A DNA stretch of 12,764 bases from Dipetalonema caudispina (Eukaryota; Nematoda; Chromadorea; Rhabditida; Onchocercidae), in the NCBI GenBank assembly GCA_013365325.1, contig JABVXV010000713.1:1-12764 (forward strand), in the 5' to 3' direction. The position numbers and the translations under genes are program-made. Below the pieces are notes generated by a model, which saw only the letters and a program-made list of their open reading frames with translations, was not told the origin of the DNA and made no database searches. The first letter of the stretch is position 1. Each line of letters opens with the position of its first letter. This document shows positions 8,493 through 12,764 of this stretch, piece by piece.

Positions 8493-8842
8493 ATTAATAT
8501 CACAAATCAATGTGATACATATAAGCAATCTAATTTAGATTATTTGGAATAACTTCAAACAGCAATGGAATTTTCAAGAAAATTATTTTTAGTGCTTTGA
8601 AAAATATATTTGGATAAAAAATATAAAATGTTAAATTTTCTTTATAGTTTTAATCAAATTCTCTGTTGAAATTTCCGTTTAAACTATATTTTATCATAGT
8701 TTTTTCTTGAAATATACATTTTCGTGAAATTTCTAGTAAATTTATTTTTTGAAAAAAAAGTTTATTTGTTTAAAAAAATGAAAAAATAAAAAATTGTATT
8801 GAAATGTATCAATCGAAGGAATCGAAAAGTGATCAAAGCACT
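8493..8842. other. AT-rich stretch upstream of the tRNA gene
   Basis: No gene was seen. The last 40 bases before the tRNA are somewhat less AT-rich (ATCGAAGGAATCGAAAAG). Poly-T runs on the minus strand are plentiful. Confidence 0.45.
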
Positions 8843-8915
8843 GGCCCTGTGGCCTAATGGATAAGGCGTCGGACTTCGGATCCGAAGATTGCAGGTTCAA
8901 GTCCTGCCAGGGTCG
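8843..8915 (+). tRNA. tRNA-Arg (anticodon TCG)
   Basis: A 73-base cloverleaf with all arms. The acceptor stem GGCCCTG pairs with CAGGGTC (one G-U pair), leaving discriminator G at 8915. The D arm lies in GGCCTAATGGATAAGGC. The anticodon stem TCGGA/TCCGA (8869-8873 and 8881-8885) encloses loop CTTCGGA, with anticodon TCG at 8876-8878, reading CGA and other CGN arginine codons after wobble modification. The T arm is GCAGG/CCTGC with loop TTCAAGT. Internal promoter boxes are TGGCCTAATGG (8850-8860) and GGTTCAAGTCC (8894-8904). There is no intron and no encoded CCA, as in nuclear eukaryotic genes. The clean pairing argues for a functional gene and not a SINE relic. Confidence 0.97.
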
Positions 8916-8947
8916 ATGCTATATAGTTGATCATTAAAGAGTGTTCA

Positions 8948-8952
8948 TTTTT
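8948..8952 (+). terminator. RNA polymerase III terminator of the tRNA gene
   Basis: TTTTT, 33 nt downstream of the tRNA 3' end, is the first run of four or more T on the coding strand after the gene. The trailer is longer than average but within what is known for tRNA genes. Confidence 0.6.
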
Positions 8953-8991
8953 CGTTTTGATGTCGAATTAAAATTAGGTTAAGTATTGGAA

Positions 8992-9276
8992 ATGCATTTG
9001 ACGAGAAGGTTTTTCTTTTTTTCGGTTAGTTCAATTTCATATTTTACAGGATTTTTCGCTAAATTTTTGGGTTATTATGTTGTTTCATTCATTGCTTTCT
9101 TTTTAATTCAAATTTTTTCTTTCCCATCAAATATTATTGAACTTTCTTTTAGAATGAAAGATTTCAATTTTGAATCTTACAATCAGTATTTAATAGAAAA
9201 AAGACAGAGGAAATTCTCTAAAAGTAGTTCAGATTTACTTGTGATCAATGAAGTGATGAATTGGATGAATGAATGA
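8992..9276 (+). CDS. Small putative membrane protein, unknown family
   Basis: The frame has 94 codons from ATG 8992; an upstream TTG in frame at 8986 is not a likely start in a eukaryote. Residues 7-22 and 26-44 are hydrophobic and rich in Phe, Tyr and Ile (LGYYVVSFIAFFLIQIFSF), giving one or two membrane segments. Residues 54-94 are hydrophilic, with NFESYNQYLIEKRQRKF and a final NEVMNWMNE. The mixed-charge tail is what makes the frame look real. AATAAA at 9408-9413 lies 132 nt past the stop. ATTTTACAG ending at 9049 is a good acceptor, so the part from 9050 could instead be the last exon of a longer gene whose intron contains the tRNA. No known family is recognised. Confidence 0.45.
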   Translation: MHLTRRFFFFSVSSISYFTGFFAKFLGYYVVSFIAFFLIQIFSFPSNIIELSFRMKDFNFESYNQYLIEKRQRKFSKSSSDLLVINEVMNWMNE

Positions 9277-9404
9277 TTGTCGAAAACTTTATAATAATAT
9301 GTAATTTTATATTTGTTATATGGGATAACAATTCCTGATTAGTTAGTTCTAAGTTCTGTTCGATAAAAAAAAAAAGAAATTTGAAAGTTTTAAGAAATTT
9401 GAAC

Positions 9405-9410
9405 TTTAAT
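9405..9410 (-). terminator. Variant poly(A) signal of the convergent frame
   Basis: ATTAAA on the minus strand, 24 nt past the TAA at 9434, is the usual second-best signal. It overlaps the opposite gene's AATAAA. Confidence 0.35.
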
Positions 9411-9413
9411 AAA
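9408..9413 (+). terminator. Poly(A) signal of the small membrane protein gene
   Basis: AATAAA 132 nt past the TGA at 9274-9276. It shares three bases (9408-9410) with the minus-strand ATTAAA signal of the convergent frame. Confidence 0.4.
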
Positions 9414-9433
9414 ATTTTGTTCACATCAGAAGA

Positions 9434-9661
9434 TTAAAATTTGTTAAAGCAAATTGTACACCATTTTCCAATCATTTTAATGCTAATCAATGCATGAATT
9501 CCATCATTTAAGTGAATATATTGTGGAGGAAAATTTAACCTACCTGAAAATGATAACCTGAAAATGATATAGTAGTACTTTGGCTTGAATGATTGGAACA
9601 AACATATTAAGCAAATTTCCGTAGCTTGGCTAAATAAAAATTGGTAGTTCAATATTTGCAT
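9434..9661 (-). CDS. Convergent minus-strand frame, possible terminal exon(s) of an unknown gene
   Basis: A 75-codon frame runs from ATG 9661 to TAA 9434. The last 35 codons read as real protein (RLNFPPQYIHLNDGIHALI, then IGKWCTICFNKF) and lie directly behind TTTTCAG at 9546-9544. A 60-nt segment (9603-9544) begins GTTTGT and ends TTTTCAG, and so could be an intron. Removing it keeps the frame, since its length is a multiple of three, and a further acceptor TTTATTTAG precedes 9629. Thus the region may hold a 26-nt exon plus a terminal exon of a gene extending to the right, or one uninterrupted small gene. ATTAAA (9410-9405) is 24 nt past the stop. The family is not recognised. Confidence 0.35.
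   Translation of the reverse strand: MQILNYQFLFSQATEICLICLFQSFKPKYYYIIFRLSFSGRLNFPPQYIHLNDGIHALISIKMIGKWCTICFNKF
9543..9570. repeat. Tandem 14-bp duplication carrying two 3' splice sites
   Basis: CCTGAAAATGATAA (9543-9556) is followed by CCTGAAAATGATAT (9557-9570). On the minus strand each copy gives ATCATTTTCAG|G, so two equivalent acceptors stand 14 nt apart. Because 14 is not a multiple of three, use of one or the other would change the reading phase from the upstream exon. Confidence 0.6.
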
Positions 9662-10340
9662 TTATCCAATATTCCCCCAATTTTAATTCAAAAAAAAAAA
9701 AAAAAAATTGCAGAAAAAGAGCTTAGATGAAAGTAATACATATGCATAGGATATAATTTGTTGAATTGATCTTAATTATTCAAATAATCAAATTTACAAT
9801 TTGCTTTATCTGTTTGCACAGTGATACATTAACGTCTTATCAATTAAAATGAAATGCACCTGGCGAAAAATTTATAATATAATAATATTTTTTTGCCATT
9901 TTACAAGCAAGAAAAAAAAGTAAATGATTGCCAGTACCAATTAAACACTAATTTCAATTCTAATTTTAAACGAAAAAAACCATCAACAAAAAAATACCAC
10001 ATTGTAGAAACGTTTAAGTGGAAAAATCTTTTGAATTCCTTTAAAATTTAAAATATTTGATCTGCTCATTGCTTAACTGATAGTATTTTCCGCATAATTC
10101 AATAAGATTTTTTCCGCTAATTTTGAGGTATAAAATTTAAATTCGATGATTAACTTAACAAAATAGAATCCATTTAATTGATTCAAATTTGTGATGAATT
10201 CTTATTTTTTTTTATTTTAAATGGTTGCTAACACTACTAATCGATTAATTGATTAAATGAAGTTAGAACTACTTGGTAAGCAGGTCATTTTAAGGTGAAA
10301 GATTGAAAATCAATCGATTGGTGAATTGAATGACAGCTGA
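9662..10340. other. AT-rich intergenic or intronic stretch
   Basis: An A18 tract lies at about 9690-9708. Repeated ATCGATT/AATCGATT words occur around 10240-10320. No convincing exon or RNA gene was found. Confidence 0.45.
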
Positions 10341-10496
10341 TTAGTTTGTACAGCTTAAAGTGAAAATTTCAACAATGGTAGACGGATGATGAAAAAAATT
10401 GATGATAGAGAGTTTCGGTGTGTGCTTCTCAAAGATTTTATCAGTGCACTTTACGCTCCTGTGGTTGACATTGATATTGTCTTCCATCTTCCTTAA
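10341..10496. other. Less AT-rich island with short open frames on both strands
   Basis: The + strand frame from ATG 10386 to TAA 10496 encodes 36 residues (including EFRCVLLKDFISALYAPVV). The minus frame from ATG 10487 to TAA 10341 encodes 48 residues (including NVNHRSVKCTDKIFEKH). TTTGTACAG ending at 10353 is a fair + strand acceptor ahead of the + frame, and TATCAG-like and GATAGCAG sites precede the minus frame. At most one is real. Composition suggests an exon or a conserved regulatory block; strand and product are undecided. Confidence 0.25.
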
Positions 10497-10499
10497 CTG

Positions 10500-11960
10500 C
10501 TATCAGTAACAATATAATGAAGCTTACATAATTTCTCATTTATCATAATTTGTAATTTAGCACTCTATGCTTATTTATATGCATGATTATGTGAATGTGT
10601 GTGTGTGTATGCTAAAATTTTTAAATTTTTATCGATAAGTTATTTTTAAAAGAAAAAAAAAAACTATCACAAATATTTTGAATGATATCAAAAAAAGAAA
10701 GCCCTTATTAAAAAATTACACTAACTTATTTTAATGTTTATTAGAAAAGGCAATTGAATAATTAAAATATATAAAATTTTATTATTTCGATTGTGATAGA
10801 AATTAATTTCAGATTGTTTCAATCACTAATTGATAATTTTCATTATTTCGTTCATTTTATTTTCGTATAATTTGTTATACAGAAATATTAATGTACGTCT
10901 TATTTTAAATTCATTGTAACATCTGTTAAATATCTTACTTAATATTGAATAATTTTATGAAATTATCTTCCAAGTTATTTTTCATAACAAATTAATGAAT
11001 CTAGAAAATTCTAGGTTAATCTTTTCTTTTTTCGTTTCTCCAATTATATCCTTTTCTTTAAATATTTTTTAATTGAATTAATAAAATCAATTCGTTACAA
11101 TTCGTCGTATAATTTTCATTTCCCCATAAGAAATTCAATAATATATTTTATTTTGGTGCTTCATCTCTCGTTTAAGTATTAGTGAAATCGAAAGAACGAA
11201 TAGTATTTCCGGAATAGTTTACCAAAATAAATGAATTGCTTTTGAATACATTATGATTTTAGTGTTTTTAGTCTTAGGTTCACAAAACTACAATAATATT
11301 TAAATTATCTGAAGAATCATTTCGTAATTTGAAATTAACATCCATGTGATCTGCTGAATAATTTAAGAATAAATTATTCTAATCAATTTAATAAATAGAC
11401 ATAAAGGATAATATATGAGATACAATTTTAGCCTTTGTCAATTAATTAATTAATTAATTAATTAATTAATTTTCCTTCAATAAAACTCGATGTTATTCGC
11501 GTCTAGTATATTTCTCTACATTCATGTATTCCATCTTTTGGCCTAATTATCCTATCCTACAATTACACCTGTGGTCACTACTTTTCTCCAGTAAAATTTA
11601 GCCGTGAAATTATTATTTTTTCACTCATAAATATTCATTTAGTTTCTTGGACATATAAGATGATGTGTAATTTTTTTGACAGGTAAAATTAGCACAGTAT
11701 ATTATGTTTCAAGAATTTTATCACAATTAATTAGTTTCAACAAAAAAGTACTCTTGAAATCATTATTAAAACTTTAAAATTAAAGATTAGAAGCTATGCA
11801 AAAAGTAGATGTAATTAATAGTTAGCATATAAGTTGGTAATTTAAGATCAACTTTTTTAGTATTCCAACCTGATATCCATTCAAAATTCCTGATTCTCGA
11901 AAACTCATGTCGAACATTTACTACACTTTTCATTGTTGCATTTCTGTGTATTTTTTTCTT
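10500..11960. other. AT-rich stretch without a recognised gene
   Basis: This stretch contains a short (TG)n run at about 10596-10608, an (ATTA)n run at 11440-11471, and a slightly less AT-rich patch at 11480-11610. No exon on either strand had both good splice sites and a plausible frame. Confidence 0.45.
11440..11471. repeat. (AATT)n tetranucleotide microsatellite
   Basis: About eight uninterrupted AATT units. Every unit is self-complementary, so the tract is palindromic and has the same sequence on both strands. Confidence 0.9.
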
Positions 11961-12081
11961 TTGCAATAATAGATGAAATATTCTGATATTAAGAATGTCA
12001 TTATTCTAAATACCCTTGTTTCGGTAAATTTTAATTGAAAATTGAAGTGTCAGAGAATAAACTTGCCGGAAAATTTCATAA

Positions 12082-12111
12082 ACTTTCGCGATGAATGAAT
12101 ACCGCGAAAGT
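12082..12111. promoter_or_regulatory. Perfect 9-bp inverted repeat with E2F-like cores
   Basis: ACTTTCGCG (12082-12090) and CGCGAAAGT (12103-12111) are perfect reverse complements across a 12-nt spacer. TTTCGCG resembles the E2F/DP core in both directions, and two CGCG steps in this AT-rich DNA are unusual. A candidate ATG (12091) begins immediately after the left arm, so the arms could also form a hairpin at a translation start. Confidence 0.35.
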
Positions 12112-12476
12112 CGAAAAAAATTCCTGGTGATTCTTTGTGTAAGCGTATGGTTTTAGCAAAGATTTTGGCATTAATGCATCCGTTTAGACTAAATTTTGGT
12201 CTTGTCCCACTAAATTTCAACAGTTTTCAAAATTCGAATTAAAATTTTCATTTTCCCTTTTAAAATAGCAATTGTCTCTATTAGATGAAAAGTTTTGGTA
12301 TTAGTTTTTTTTTAATGTGAAGTGAGTTTTTTTAATTTCTAACATTTCTAACCATTACAATTAACAAATTAGAAAAATTAGCACAAGGAATAATGATTCC
12401 TAAATCAAATAATGTAACATTTGTAATGGCAAAAATGGATGAACAGGAAGATGAGGAACGAAGTTTAACTTTCTGA
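12091..12476 (+). CDS. Tentative small + strand gene, exon structure unresolved
   Basis: A first exon could run from ATG 12091 to 12138: 16 codons, MNEYRESRKKFLVILC, ending at GTAAGC, a good donor. A clear terminal exon lies at about 12382-12476 behind AAATTAG: it reads QGIMIPKSNNVTFVMAKM, then an acidic stretch DEQEDEERSLTF and TGA, with AATAAA at 12491-12496 and 12503-12508. A phase-0 exon candidate in between (12269-12297, QLSLLDEKF, behind CCCTTTTAAAATAG) fits the first exon. However, its donor phase does not fit the last exon, so no complete chain is certain. Direct use of the overlapping donor T|GTGTAA would join first and last exons in phase. The terminal exon is the best supported part; the product is unknown. 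Confidence 0.3.
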
Positions 12477-12490
12477 AATAATTGTAACTA

Positions 12491-12508
12491 AATAAAATTA
12501 GCAATAAA
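12491..12508 (+). terminator. Paired poly(A) signals
   Basis: AATAAA at 12491-12496 and 12503-12508, 15 and 27 nt past the TGA at 12474-12476. This matches the short 3' UTRs usual in nematodes. Confidence 0.4.
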
Positions 12509-12625
12509 TTATTTTTTTCAAGTATTATTTCTGCCTTTCCAATAGCAGCATTAAATTCTTATCAAATGCAAACATTATACATCAAATACGAATTTACATC
12601 CAAATCTGTAGTAAAAATTGGAATT

Positions 12626-12764
<139 letters not shown>

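Noticed and set aside
8986..8991. TTG start for the small membrane protein
   Set aside because: A eukaryotic gene would start at the ATG at 8992, two codons later.

Overview
The window looks like AT-rich nuclear DNA from a nematode, most likely a filarial or related spirurid worm. Reasons seen in the sequence: TTTTCAG-type 3' splice sites, AG|GTAAGA and AG|GTTTGT donors, a splice acceptor 6 nt ahead of a start codon with no room for a normal upstream exon junction to be obvious (the pattern left by spliced-leader trans-splicing), introns of 300-1100 nt, AATAAA signals close behind stop codons, and a eukaryotic tRNA with internal A and B boxes. No spliced-leader gene is present and no search was run, so the species is an inference.

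Left part (1-3500). An (AAT)n microsatellite fills the first 218 bases. The minus strand from 2744 down to 396 carries the first four coding exons of a gene for a secreted or membrane-anchored protein: a signal peptide followed by most of a laminin-G-like domain. All exon junctions agree in phase. The gene is split into exons too short to show as long open frames, and its 3' part lies beyond the left edge or was lost in the microsatellite. Its 1130-nt second intron holds another same-strand coding-like segment (1463-1727). A pyrimidine-rich stretch around 3040-3110 is a candidate promoter for the gene.

Middle (3497-7000). A 1-kb array built from CAT/TCA triplets shows 76-bp and 353-bp higher-order periodicity and is almost free of G on the + strand for about 920 nt. 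It is followed by a 144-bp fold-back element resembling a MITE, short degenerate tandem repeats, a possible + strand exon (5804-5932) behind a strong 3' splice site, and three TGCATG motifs spaced exactly 24 bp apart.

Right part (7100-12764). A two-exon minus-strand small gene (7179-7946), a 70-bp tandem repeat, one clear tRNA-Arg(TCG), a 94-codon + strand frame for a small membrane protein (8992-9276), and a convergent minus-strand frame (9434-9661) whose poly(A) signal overlaps that of its neighbour. The remaining 3 kb is AT-rich with two weak gene-like islands (10341-10496 and 12050-12510), and the window ends in another (AAT)n tract on the same strand as the first.

Only the tRNA and the laminin-G gene are calls I would defend strongly. 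The other small genes rest on open frames, splice signals and poly(A) signals read by eye. No metabolic pathway or operon ties the genes together.
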